This document shows, in pieces, positions 8,409 through 17,128 of a stretch of 64,000 nt of DNA. The translations under genes and the position numbers were made by a program. Under the pieces are notes generated by a model. The model made no database searches and was not told the DNA's origin. It saw only the letters and a list, made by a program, of their open reading frames with translations. How positions within the stretch are numbered: position 1 is the first letter of the stretch; every line of letters starts with the position of its first letter. The stretch comes from Streptomyces malaysiense (GTDB lineage Bacteria > Actinomycetota > Actinomycetes > Streptomycetales > Streptomycetaceae), in contig NZ_LBDA02000062.1 of assembly GCF_000980885.2 (NCBI RefSeq), positions 1-64,000 on the forward strand, given 5' to 3'.

Positions 8409-9635
8409 TCAGCTCCCGGAGCGCGGCCCCGGAAGCAGCGTCACCGCCCCGGCCGCCGCCGTGCGCCTGCTCTGCATCGGCACCCCGTTGTCCCGCTCGG
8501 CGTGCAGCACCGAGGGCATGGCGCCCAGCGGTCCCGGACCCGGCAGTCCCGCGGGCGGCAACGGCTGCCCGGCCGACGGCTGGAGCGCGGCCTCCGCCTC
8601 ACCCGGCTTGTCGGCTCCGGGCCGCCGGGCCCGGTACGCGGCCCGGTACGCGGCGGGGGAGGAGCCGAGCTGGCGGCGGAAGTGCCCGCGCAGCGCGACC
8701 GGCGAGCGGAACCCGCACCGCCCGGCCACCTCGTCCACCGAGTAGTCCGACGTCTCCAGCAGCCGCTGCGCCTGGAGCACCCGCTGGGTGATCAGCCATT
8801 GCAGCGGCGCGCTCCCGGTGAGCGAACGGAACCTGCGGTCGAACGTACGACGGCTCATGTACGCGCGTGCCGCCAGCGTCTCCACGTCGAACTGCTCGTG
8901 GAGGTGCTCCAGCGCCCAGGCGACGACCTCGGCGAGCGGGTCGGCGCCGATCTCCTCGGGTAAAGACCGGTCGAGATAGCGCTCCTGACCGCCCGAGCGG
9001 CGCGGCGGAACCACCAGCCGGCGGGCCAGCGCGCCGGCCGCCTCGTTGCCGTGGTCCGTCCGCACGATGTGCAGACAGAGATCGATTCCGGCCGCCGTAC
9101 CCGCGGAGGTCAGCACGTCGCCGTCGTCGACGAACAGCTCCCGCGGGTCGACGTGCACCGACGGATAGCGCTTGGCCAGCGTCGGCGCGTACATCCAGTG
9201 GGTGGTCGCCGGGCGGCCGTCGAGCAGTCCGGCGGCCGCGAGCACGAACGCCCCGGTGCACAGCCCTACGATGCGGGCGCCCTCTTCATGTGCCCGGCGC
9301 AGTGCGTCGAGCGCCTCCTCGGGCGGTGGCGCGGTGATCGAACGCCAGGCCGGTACGACGACCGTGCCGGCGCGGGCGATCGCCTCCAGCCCGTGCGGGG
9401 CGGTGAGTTCGAGACCGCCCGTGGTCCGCAGCGGACCTTCCTCGCCGCCGCACACCAGCAGTCGGTAGCGCGGCACCCCGGCGTCCTGGCGGTCGATGCC
9501 GAACACCGACAGCGGTATGGAACTCTCGAAGATGGGGCCGCCGCTGAACAGCAGCACCGCGACGATCTCCTTGCGGCGACGCCCGGACAGTTTCCGGACA
9601 GCGGCTTCCGGCGCGGCGGTGGAGTCGTGGCTCAT
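8409..9635 (-). CDS. adpA: AraC-family developmental master regulator AdpA
   Basis: Global regulator of morphological development and secondary metabolism. The 408-residue protein joins an N-terminal DJ-1/PfpI (GATase-1-like) dimerisation domain, with the nucleophile-elbow-like GLCTGAFVLA near residue 125, to a C-terminal AraC/XylS double HTH (LAARAYMSRRTFDRRFRSLTG and VDEVAGRCGFRSPVALRGHF). A Pro/Gly/Ala-rich tail follows. Leu225, in the linker before the HTH domain, is encoded by TTA (8961-8963 on the plus strand), the rare codon that makes AdpA depend on the bldA tRNA. ATG 9635 was chosen to give the family length; in-frame upstream sequence looks non-coding. Adjacent orn supports the assignment. 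Confidence 0.96.
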   Translation of the reverse strand: MSHDSTAAPEAAVRKLSGRRRKEIVAVLLFSGGPIFESSIPLSVFGIDRQDAGVPRYRLLVCGGEEGPLRTTGGLELTAPHGLEAIARAGTVVVPAWRSITAPPPEEALDALRRAHEEGARIVGLCTGAFVLAAAGLLDGRPATTHWMYAPTLAKRYPSVHVDPRELFVDDGDVLTSAGTAAGIDLCLHIVRTDHGNEAAGALARRLVVPPRRSGGQERYLDRSLPEEIGADPLAEVVAWALEHLHEQFDVETLAARAYMSRRTFDRRFRSLTGSAPLQWLITQRVLQAQRLLETSDYSVDEVAGRCGFRSPVALRGHFRRQLGSSPAAYRAAYRARRPGADKPGEAEAALQPSAGQPLPPAGLPGPGPLGAMPSVLHAERDNGVPMQSRRTAAAGAVTLLPGPRSGS

Positions 9636-10014
9636 ACTGCTAAGCCCCCCTCGGTGGTCGCGGCTCCTCGGTTGTGTCGCTCCTGCACGTTTCCCCTCGG
9701 TCCTGCACGAGTCCCCCGCCGTAAAGACAGTCAAGATCGAATCTACTGGGTCCCGCGAAGGCGCGGTGACCAGTTCCAAATGCGGCACATTGTCGACATG
9801 ACAACTTGGCGTGAAGCATTCGATCACGAAGCGTTGCACTCGTGGGGCGTGCAGGGAAGTGCGCCTCGGGGCAGTGGCCAAACCGCGTAGGGTGCGCAGC
9901 GCCCCGTGGACCCTTTCCGTGCAGGTGGAACGGGGGTTGGGGGGTGGTGGGGACCCCTCTTGGGCGATATCAAGAAGTTGGCTGAAAAGAAGCGTTCGGA
10001 GGCATGGAAACCGG
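9636..10014. other. Long adpA upstream region
   Basis: About 380 bp with no convincing gene, unusually A/T-rich in places (9700-9840 and 9955-10010) for this chromosome. This is the promoter and leader region of adpA. TGGCGTGAAG at 9807-9816 matches nine of ten positions of the published AdpA consensus TGGCSNGWWY, consistent with the autoregulation reported for AdpA. Binding here is inferred. Confidence 0.6.
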
Positions 10015-10404
10015 TCAGTCGACCGGTGTCCGCTCCCGGGTGTGACGTCCACCTCTTTGCACGCCGCAACGCCCGCCGCCCCGGGCGCCGTTGCGGCCCT
10101 CGCCCCGGCCGCCGTCCCGCCCGGCCCCACGCCTCCCGGCGCGCCGTGATCCGCGCCCCCGGTTCCCGCCCGCACTCCGGCGTGCGCCGCGACGCGCCCC
10201 GCGCTCCGCGCGTCGCAGCAGAAGCCGGCACGCGCTCGTGACGGCGGCCAGGCCCAGCGCGGTGCCCGTGGCGCCGGCGAGCGAGGTGCCGTACCAGAGC
10301 AGGACCACCGGGACGAGGACGCACGTGAAGGCGGCCCAGCGGATCAGCTCGCCGGTGCTGTCCTGCGCGCCGGGCTCCTCGTGGCGGGACCGGGGTCCGG
10401 ACAT
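10015..10404 (-). CDS. Small membrane protein with long Arg/Gly tail
   Basis: Hypothetical 129-residue protein. About 25 hydrophilic residues precede two hydrophobic segments (AAFTCVLVPVVLLWYG and ATGTALGLAAVTSACRLLL). A strongly basic Arg/Gly-rich tail of about 60 residues follows, presumably cytoplasmic. The ATG at 10404 places the first membrane helix near residue 25. The extreme tail composition could partly reflect GC-driven drift, so the C-terminus may not be conserved. It lies upstream of adpA in the same direction across a long gap. No function is assigned. Confidence 0.6.
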   Translation of the reverse strand: MSGPRSRHEEPGAQDSTGELIRWAAFTCVLVPVVLLWYGTSLAGATGTALGLAAVTSACRLLLRRAERGARRGARRSAGGNRGRGSRRAGRRGAGRDGGRGEGRNGARGGGRCGVQRGGRHTRERTPVD

Positions 10405-10769
10405 CTCGTACTCCCTGTGGCGAGCCGTGTCGGCCGGGTGGCGTCCGGTGGCGCCTGGTGGCTCCCCGTGGCGGTGGCTCACCCCCTTCAACGCCCGGCC
10501 GGCCGGTCGGTCACCGGCCGTGCGTCCGCGAACACTGTGCAAAGCGCCTGTACGGGGCAGCGAGCATTGCGCAACGGGCGCGGCTCGTGCATGCTCCGGT
10601 GAACCCCTACGGATACCGGGGGGCCGCTTACGGAGCGTGCAAGCGATCTGGGCTCGGGAGGCGTGCCGCCGTACCCTTGGGGGTATGGGGTGGGGAAGAT
10701 GTTTCCCGGACACAGCTCCGCCGCACACTGTCGTCCCGTCCCATAAAGGATCACAACGCCGAGACAGCC
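10405..10769. other. Divergent promoter region, small membrane gene / uspA
   Basis: 365 bp between divergent genes. I see no gene, tRNA or strong palindrome, only a weak 5-bp inverted repeat near 10672-10685. It presumably holds both promoters. Confidence 0.5.
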
Positions 10770-11297
10770 ATGGCCGGTCACGAATTCTTCGAACCCGCGG
10801 ACCGCAAGCGACCGGTCGCCGACCCCACGGCGGCCGATCACCAGGCGGCCGAAGAGCCACGTCATTCCTGCGACCCCGCCTTCCGGCACGGAGTCGTCGT
10901 CGGCTTCGACGGCTCCACCTCCAGTGAGCGCGCCCTCGCCTACGCGATCGGCATGGCGCACCGCTCCCACTCCGGGCTGATCATCGTGCATGTCGCCAAC
11001 CGGTTGCCCACCACGGTGTGGGCGGGCTGCGAGCCACCGGTCTTCGTGGACGTGCCGGATCACCGCACGGAGGTGCTCGGCCTCGAACTCGCCTGCGCGG
11101 ACTATCTGTCCGAGGTCCCCTGGATCCTCGTCGAGCGTGGCGGCGACATCTGCCATGAACTCGAGGAGGTCGGGCAGGAGTACGAGGCGGACGCGATCGT
11201 CGTCGGCTCCACGCACGGGATCGTGGGCCGGATCTTCGGCTCCGTCGCCGGGCGGCTCGCGCGGCGGGCGCGCCGGCCGGTGATCGTCATCCCCTGA
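10770..11297 (+). CDS. Universal stress protein (UspA family)
   Basis: Single-domain Usp of 175 residues. After a hydrophilic N-terminus of about 38 residues comes the first strand and phosphate-binding region VVVGFDGSTSSERALAYA, where the Asp normally contacts adenine. The C-terminal signature VVGSTHGIVGRIFGSVAGRLARRARRPVIVIP corresponds to the ATP-binding Gly-rich loop of the family. Such proteins are induced by stress or dormancy. ATG 10770 has only a weak ribosome site, so the exact start is uncertain. It converges on glmS across a strong hairpin. Confidence 0.88.
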   Translation: MAGHEFFEPADRKRPVADPTAADHQAAEEPRHSCDPAFRHGVVVGFDGSTSSERALAYAIGMAHRSHSGLIIVHVANRLPTTVWAGCEPPVFVDVPDHRTEVLGLELACADYLSEVPWILVERGGDICHELEEVGQEYEADAIVVGSTHGIVGRIFGSVAGRLARRARRPVIVIP

Positions 11298-11307
11298 GAC
11301 GGAAGAA

Positions 11308-11330
11308 CCCCCACGCGGTCCGCGTGGGGG
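11308..11330. terminator. Bidirectional terminator, uspA/glmS
   Basis: A perfect 10-bp stem (CCCCCACGCG, 11308-11317, with its complement at 11321-11330) and a 3-nt loop lie between converging stop codons. Confidence 0.85.
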
Positions 11331-11352
11331 CTGGTGCCGTCCGGGGGTGCGG

Positions 11353-13170
11353 CTACTCGACCGTCACCGACTTCGCCAGGTTCCTCGGCTTGTCGATGTC
11401 GCGGCCCAGGGCCTGCGCCGTGTGGTAGGCGAGGAGCTGGAGCGGGATGCCCATCAGGATCGGGTCGAGCTCGTCCTCGTTCTTCGGGACGACGATCGTC
11501 TGGTCGGCCTTCTCCTGGTGCTGGTGGGCCACGGCGAGGATCTTGCCCTCGCGCGCCTTGATCTCCTCCAGCGCGGCGCGGTTCTTCTCCAGCAGGTCGT
11601 CGTCCGGGATGATCGCGACCGTCGGCAGCGCCGGCTCGATCAGGGCCAGCGGGCCGTGCTTGAGCTCGGAGGCGGGATATGCCTCGGCGTGGATGTAGGA
11701 GACCTCCTTGAGCTTGAGGGAGGCCTCGCGGGCGACCGGGTAGCCGCGGACCCGGCCGATGAAGAGCATCGAGCGGGCGTCGGCGTACAGCTCGGCCAGC
11801 TCCTTGATCTGCTCCTCCTGCTTGAGGATCTCGGTGATCTGGTCGGGCAGCCTGCGCAGGCCCTCGATGATCCGCTTGCCGTCGCGCACCGAGAGGTCGC
11901 GGGTGCGGCCCAGGTGCAGCGCGAGCAGCGCGAAGGCGACCGTGGTGTTGGTGAAGCACTTGGTCGAGACGACGCAGACCTCGGGGCCCGCGTGCACGTA
12001 GATCCCGGCGTCCGCCTCCCGGGCGATCGCGGAACCCACCACGTTGACGACGCCGAAGACCCGCGCGCCCTTGCGCTTGAGCTCCTGCACGGCGGCGAGC
12101 ACGTCGTACGTCTCGCCGGACTGGGAGACCGCGACGTACAGCGTGTCGGGGTCCACGACCGCGTTGCGGTAGCGGAACTCGGAGGCCGGCTCGGCGTCCG
12201 CGGGGATGCGGGCCAGCTCCTCGATCATCTGGGCGCCGATGAGCCCCGCGTGGTACGAGGTGCCGCAGCCGAGGATCTTCACCCGGCGGATCCGCCGGGC
12301 CTCGCGGGCGTCCAGGTTGAGTCCGCCGAGGTGCACGGTGGAGAAGCGGTCGTCGATCCGGCCGCGCAGCACGCGGTCGACCGCGTCGGCCTGCTCGAAG
12401 ATCTCCTTGTGCATGTAGGTGTCGTGGCCGCCCATGTCGTACGACTCGGCCTCCCACTCCACCGTGGTGGGCTCGGCGGTGGTGCGCGTGCCCTCGGTGG
12501 TGTAGGTGCGGAAGTCGTCGGCCTTGAGGGTGGCCATCTCGCCGTCGTCCAGCGTCACTATCTGGCGGGTGTGCATGACCAGCGCGGCGATGTCCGAGGC
12601 GACGAACATCTCCTTCTCGCCGATGCCGAGCACGACCGGGGAGCCGTTGCGGGCCACCACGATCCGGTCCGGGAAGTCGGCGTGCAGCACGGCGATGCCG
12701 TACGTGCCCTCGATCAGCCGGACGGCCTGGCGGACCTTGTCCTCCAGCTTGTCGGCGGTGGCGCGGGCGATGAGGTGGGTGAGCACCTCGGTGTCGGTCT
12801 CGGAGAGGAACTCGACGCCCTCCGCCTCCAACTTGCGGCGCAGGTCGGCGGCGTTGTCGATGATGCCGTTGTGGACGACCGCGACCTTGTTGTCGGCCGA
12901 CATGTGCGGGTGGGCGTTCACGTCGGAGGGGGCGCCGTGGGTGGCCCAGCGGGTGTGGGCGATGCCGGTGGTGCCCTTGAAGCGCGCCGGGACCCTGGCC
13001 TCCAGGTCGCGCACCCGGCCCTTGGCCTTGACCATCTTCAGGCCGGACGCCTTCGGGGAGGTGACGACGATGCCCGCGGAGTCGTACCCGCGGTACTCCA
13101 GCCGCTGGAGGCCCTCCAGGAGGAGGGGGGCGACGTCACGCTTCCCGATGTAACCGACAATTCCGCACAT
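11353..13170 (-). CDS. glmS: Glucosamine-6-phosphate synthase (isomerising)
   Basis: Makes glucosamine-6-phosphate from fructose-6-phosphate and glutamine, the first step toward UDP-GlcNAc for peptidoglycan. The 605-residue protein has an N-terminal Ntn glutaminase domain with catalytic Cys2 (MCGIVGYIG), the RLEYRGYDSAG motif and TRWATHG. Two SIS domains follow (about residues 280-420 and 450-595), and the C-terminus DKPRNLAKSVTVE is the family's active-site tail. It starts 12 bp after a small upstream gene, so the pair is probably co-transcribed. Many streptomycetes have a second glmS; I cannot tell from this window whether this is the only copy. Confidence 0.97.
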   Translation of the reverse strand: MCGIVGYIGKRDVAPLLLEGLQRLEYRGYDSAGIVVTSPKASGLKMVKAKGRVRDLEARVPARFKGTTGIAHTRWATHGAPSDVNAHPHMSADNKVAVVHNGIIDNAADLRRKLEAEGVEFLSETDTEVLTHLIARATADKLEDKVRQAVRLIEGTYGIAVLHADFPDRIVVARNGSPVVLGIGEKEMFVASDIAALVMHTRQIVTLDDGEMATLKADDFRTYTTEGTRTTAEPTTVEWEAESYDMGGHDTYMHKEIFEQADAVDRVLRGRIDDRFSTVHLGGLNLDAREARRIRRVKILGCGTSYHAGLIGAQMIEELARIPADAEPASEFRYRNAVVDPDTLYVAVSQSGETYDVLAAVQELKRKGARVFGVVNVVGSAIAREADAGIYVHAGPEVCVVSTKCFTNTTVAFALLALHLGRTRDLSVRDGKRIIEGLRRLPDQITEILKQEEQIKELAELYADARSMLFIGRVRGYPVAREASLKLKEVSYIHAEAYPASELKHGPLALIEPALPTVAIIPDDDLLEKNRAALEEIKAREGKILAVAHQHQEKADQTIVVPKNEDELDPILMGIPLQLLAYHTAQALGRDIDKPRNLAKSVTVE

Positions 13171-13182
13171 ATGCAGGTATTC

Positions 13183-13458
13183 CTAGCCGTAGACGATGCG
13201 GCGCAGCTGCCTGAGCGTCAGCTCGGGCGGTGCCACCGCTCGATATCTGAGGTCCGCCCCGATCCGTTCGAAGATCTCCGCGTTCACCAGGCCCTGGGCC
13301 TGGAGCTCGCGGTGGCGGCGACGGACGAAATCGTCCGTCGACTCGTCGAAATAGGCGAGCACGTCCTGGATCACCCGCAGCGCCTCGCCCCTGCCGAGGG
13401 GCGTGGACCGCGTCAGATGATCTACGAGTTCGTCGTGCACCCGTAGATCCTCGGACAC
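13183..13458 (-). CDS. Conserved small protein upstream of glmS
   Basis: Ninety-one-residue, charged, apparently soluble and helical protein with no recognised motif. It is read as MSEDLRVHDELVDHLTRS..., has normal high-GC codon usage and ends 12 bp before glmS, so an operon is likely. It has no Cys, signal peptide or membrane segment. The function is unknown; the linkage suggests a role related to GlmS or cell-wall precursor supply, but that is only inference. Confidence 0.75.
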   Translation of the reverse strand: MSEDLRVHDELVDHLTRSTPLGRGEALRVIQDVLAYFDESTDDFVRRRHRELQAQGLVNAEIFERIGADLRYRAVAPPELTLRQLRRIVYG

Positions 13459-13692
13459 TGGCGCGGGTTTAGCAAGAATCCTGCCCGATATCGGGCACCG
13501 GGGGCGGGCGGGTGGTGAACTCCCTTCCGTCCGCTGTGTTCCATGTCACTTCCGCCTCGTCGCCGGCGCAGGACCGCCGGTCCGGTCCGTGTGAACTCAA
13601 GGCGCCATCCTTCTGGATGATTTCCGCCATAGCGGGATTGTTCCGCCCGATCTACGGGAGAGTGGACCCGACCAGATCCGAAGGGAGCGCAT

Positions 13693-15294
13693 GTGGGACG
13701 GAACGACCGTACGACTCCCCGAACCGCCCGTGTCCTTGGTTCGCTGCTGCTCGTCGCGGCGGCCGGCGGCTTCACCCTCGGCGCCGCGCCCGCCCCGCCC
13801 GAGGCCCGCGTCACCCCCTTGGGCCGGGTGGTCCCGGCCCCCGCCTCCGTCGCCCCGGGCGGAGCGCCGTACCGCATCACCCGTGCCACCGCCGTCCGCG
13901 TGGACGACAAGGCCGAGGTCCGGCGCGTCGGCGCCTATCTCGCCGGCGTCCTGCGGCCCTCCACCGGCTATCCGCTGCCGCTCACCGAGCACGGCCCCGG
14001 GGGCATCCGGCTGCACCTGGAGAAGGGCGGCCACGGAGCCGAGGGCTACCGGCTGCGCAGCGGACCCTCCGGCGTCACCATCACCGCGAGCGCCCCGGCC
14101 GGCCTCTTCCACGGCGTGCAGACGCTGCGCCAACTGCTCCCGGCCGCCGTCGAGAAGAGGACCGTCCAGCACCAGAGCTGGCGGATCGCCGGCGGCACCG
14201 TCGAGGACCGCCCCCGCTACGCGTACCGCGGCGCCATGCTGGACGTATCCCGGCACTTCTTCACCGTCGCGCAGGTGGAGCGGTACATCGACGAACTCGC
14301 CCTGTACAAGGTCGACGAGCTGCACCTGCACCTCAGCGACGACCAGGGCTGGCGCATCGCCGTCAACTCCTGGCCGAGGCTCGCGCGTTACGGCGGCGCG
14401 AGCGAGGTCGGCGGCGGCAAGGGCGGCTTCTACACCCAGGCCGAGTACCGGCGCCTCGTCTCCTACGCGGCCTCCCGCTACGTGGAGGTGGTGCCCGAGA
14501 TCGACATGCCCGGCCACACCGACGCGGCCCTCGCCTCCTACGCCCGGCTCAACTGCGACGGCGTCGCGCCCCCGCGCTACACGGGCACGGAGGTCGGCTT
14601 CAGCTCGCTGTGCGTGTCGAAGGACGTCACGTACATCTTCGTGAACGACGTCATCAGGGAGCTGGCCGCGCTCACCCCGGGCCGCTATCTGCACATCGGC
14701 GGCGACGAGGCGCACTCCACCGGCCACGCCGACTATGTGACCTTCATGGACCGGGTGCAGCCGATCGTCGCCAGGTACGGCAAGAAGGTCATCGGCTGGC
14801 ACCAGCTCACCGGCGCCCGTCCCGCCGAGGGCGCGATCGCCCAGTACTGGGGGGTGGACAGCACCAGCGCGGCCGAGAAGGAGCAGGTCGCACGGGCCGC
14901 GCGGGGCGGCACCGGGCTGATCCTGTCCCCGGCCGACCGGGTCTACCTCGACATGAAGTACACGAAGGACACCAGGCTCGGGCTCTCCTGGGCCGGGCTG
15001 GTCGAGGTCCGGCGGTCGTACGACTGGGACCCGGGCGCCTGTCTGCCGGGCGTGCCCGCGTCGGCGGTGCGGGGGGTGGAGGCGCCCCTGTGGTCGGAGA
15101 CGCTGAAGACCTCGGCCGACATCGACTACATGGCGTTCCCGCGGCTGCCGGGCGCGGCCGAGCTGGGCTGGTCGCCCGCCGCCACCCACGACTGGGACAC
15201 CTACAAGGTGCGGCTGGCCGCCCAGGGCCCCCGTTGGGACGCCCTCGGCATCGGGTACTACCGGTCACCGCAGGTGCCATGGCCCGGCGCGTGA
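13693..15294 (+). CDS. Secreted beta-N-acetylhexosaminidase (GH20)
   Basis: Removes terminal N-acetylglucosamine from chito-oligosaccharides outside the cell. The 533-residue protein begins at GTG 13693 with AAGGGAG just upstream. A signal peptide (about residues 1-30: RTARVLGSLLLVAAAGGFTLGAA) is followed by a GH20b N-terminal domain and the GH20 barrel starting around DRPRYAYRGAMLDVSRHFF. HIGGDEAHST carries the catalytic Asp-Glu pair used in substrate-assisted catalysis. It fits with the GH18 chitinase and GH3 enzyme elsewhere in the window. The 234-bp upstream region shows no obvious operator. Confidence 0.93.
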   Translation: MGRNDRTTPRTARVLGSLLLVAAAGGFTLGAAPAPPEARVTPLGRVVPAPASVAPGGAPYRITRATAVRVDDKAEVRRVGAYLAGVLRPSTGYPLPLTEHGPGGIRLHLEKGGHGAEGYRLRSGPSGVTITASAPAGLFHGVQTLRQLLPAAVEKRTVQHQSWRIAGGTVEDRPRYAYRGAMLDVSRHFFTVAQVERYIDELALYKVDELHLHLSDDQGWRIAVNSWPRLARYGGASEVGGGKGGFYTQAEYRRLVSYAASRYVEVVPEIDMPGHTDAALASYARLNCDGVAPPRYTGTEVGFSSLCVSKDVTYIFVNDVIRELAALTPGRYLHIGGDEAHSTGHADYVTFMDRVQPIVARYGKKVIGWHQLTGARPAEGAIAQYWGVDSTSAAEKEQVARAARGGTGLILSPADRVYLDMKYTKDTRLGLSWAGLVEVRRSYDWDPGACLPGVPASAVRGVEAPLWSETLKTSADIDYMAFPRLPGAAELGWSPAATHDWDTYKVRLAAQGPRWDALGIGYYRSPQVPWPGA

Positions 15295-15302
15295 GCGGGA
15301 GT

Positions 15303-15345
15303 CGGACGGGCGCCCCGGAGGACCGCACTCCGGGGTGCCCGTCCG
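15303..15345. terminator. Bidirectional terminator, GH20/desD
   Basis: An 18-bp stem (15303-15320 with 15328-15345) with one G-U and a 7-nt loop lies between converging genes. Confidence 0.85.
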
Positions 15346-15358
15346 TCGGTGTCCGGCG

Positions 15359-17128
15359 TCAGCGGCCGGCCAGCGGATTGCGCAGCGTGCCCACGAGCTG
15401 GAGCGCCCCGGAGGGATCGGTGAGGTCCACCATCTGCCGGTTGTCGCGCAGCTGGAGCCGGTTGAGGCAGGACAGCGCGAACTCAGGCGCGAACAGGTCG
15501 TACTGCCGGAACCGGTCGGCGAGTTGCGGGTTCGCCTCCTGGTACTCGCGGGAGACCTCCGCGACCGTCCGCCAGAACTCGTCCTCCGTGAGGACGCCCT
15601 CGGCCGCGAGGATCGCCGCGAGGAACCGGAAGAAGCAGTCGAAGACGTCGGTGAAGATCGAGAGCAGTTTCTGGTCCTCGGGGACGTCGGCCCGGATGCG
15701 GGCGACCTCCGGCGGCAGCACGGCGTCCGGGTCCATCACCACGATCTCCTCGGCGATGTCCTTGTAGACGGCCCGCCGCACGACGCCGTCCCGCAGCACC
15801 AGGACGGTGTTCTCGCCGTGCGGCATGAACGCCAGGTCGTAGGCGTAGAGGCTGTGCAGCAGCGGGGTGTAGTACGCCCGCAGGTACCGGCGCAGCCACT
15901 CAACGGGGGCGAGCCCCGACCGCTCGATCAGGGCGCCCGCGAAGGACGCGCCCTCGTGGTCGACGTGCAGCAGGGAGGCCATGGTGGCGAGCGTCTCGCC
16001 GTCCGCGAGGGAGGGCACCGGGCTCTCCCGCCACAGCGCGGCCAGCATCTTGCGGTAGGGGGAGTGGCGGTCGGTGACCCGCTCGTACTCCGGATGCCGG
16101 TAGCCGACGGCGGCCCGCTCGCGGATGATCGTCAGGCCGCTGCCGCTGAGCACCGGGTCGCTCTCGATCAGCTGGGAGAGCCAGTCGTTGATGGCGGGGG
16201 TGGCCTCCATGTAGGCGGCCGAGAGACCGCGCATGAAGCCCATGTTGAGCACGGACAGGGCCGTCTTCACGTAGTGCTTGTGTGGGGCGCTGGTGTTGAA
16301 GAAGGTCCGGACGGACTGCTGGGCCAGGTACTCGTCGTCGCCCTCGCCGAGCGGGACGAGGTGCCTGCGGGCCACTTCCGCCGCGAAGGTGACGGACAGC
16401 TTGTTCCACCACTGCCAGGGGTGGACGGGGATGAGGAGGTAGTCGGCCGGGTCGAGGCCCTGCGCCGTCAGCGTCCGCCGGAACCGCTCGACGGTCTCCT
16501 CGCCCAGCTCGGCCCGGATGAAGCCCTCGTACTCGACGCCGGCGCCCGCCGTGAACGCGGCCCGGGAGCGGTGCGCCGCCAGCCACACCAGCCGCACGGG
16601 GTGCGCGGTCTCCGGGGCGTACGACAGGTACTCGTGCACCCCGAACCCGAGCCGCCCGTTGTTCGCGACGAAGCACGGGTGGCCCTCGGTCATCCCGGTC
16701 TCGACCGCCTGGAAGCCGCCCGACACCAGCTCGGCCGAGGTCGTCCGGTGCCTGGCGAGCTTGTAGCAGGTGCCGGACAGGGTGGAGGAGATCTCCTCCA
16801 GGTAGACGGGCAGGACGGCGTCGGCCAGGCCCAGGGAGTCCTTCAGCTCGATGAAGAACTCCAGGGCGGCGAGCGGGAGTTCGGCGCCGTCGCGGTGCCG
16901 GGTGATCGAGCCGGCGTCTACCTCCCAGTGGTCGAGGGCACGGCGCACGGCGGTGAACCGGTAGGCGGTGAGCTTGTCGTCGCTGCGTACGACGTAGCCC
17001 GCGCCGTCCTCCTCGGGCGTGATCAGACGCTCGTGCGCGAACTCGGCGAGCGCCTTGCGGATCAGCAGCCGGCCGGCCCGCGCCCAGCGCTCGGGGGACA
17101 GATGGGCCACGGACTCGGCGGGGGTCAT
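15359..17128 (-). CDS. desD: Desferrioxamine synthetase DesD (NIS synthetase)
   Basis: NRPS-independent siderophore synthetase that activates the succinyl arm of hydroxamate monomers with ATP, then trimerises and macrocyclises them to desferrioxamine E or related compounds. The 589-residue protein has the IucA/IucC domain and a FhuF-like C-terminal domain. Motifs include EGHPCFVANNGRLGF, HPWQWWNK (typical HPWQ of the family), TSAPHKHYVKTALSV, and HGENTVLVLRDG near the end. Start ATG 17128 overlaps the desC stop (ATGA). It is the last gene of desABCD. Confidence 0.96.
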   Translation of the reverse strand: MTPAESVAHLSPERWARAGRLLIRKALAEFAHERLITPEEDGAGYVVRSDDKLTAYRFTAVRRALDHWEVDAGSITRHRDGAELPLAALEFFIELKDSLGLADAVLPVYLEEISSTLSGTCYKLARHRTTSAELVSGGFQAVETGMTEGHPCFVANNGRLGFGVHEYLSYAPETAHPVRLVWLAAHRSRAAFTAGAGVEYEGFIRAELGEETVERFRRTLTAQGLDPADYLLIPVHPWQWWNKLSVTFAAEVARRHLVPLGEGDDEYLAQQSVRTFFNTSAPHKHYVKTALSVLNMGFMRGLSAAYMEATPAINDWLSQLIESDPVLSGSGLTIIRERAAVGYRHPEYERVTDRHSPYRKMLAALWRESPVPSLADGETLATMASLLHVDHEGASFAGALIERSGLAPVEWLRRYLRAYYTPLLHSLYAYDLAFMPHGENTVLVLRDGVVRRAVYKDIAEEIVVMDPDAVLPPEVARIRADVPEDQKLLSIFTDVFDCFFRFLAAILAAEGVLTEDEFWRTVAEVSREYQEANPQLADRFRQYDLFAPEFALSCLNRLQLRDNRQMVDLTDPSGALQLVGTLRNPLAGR

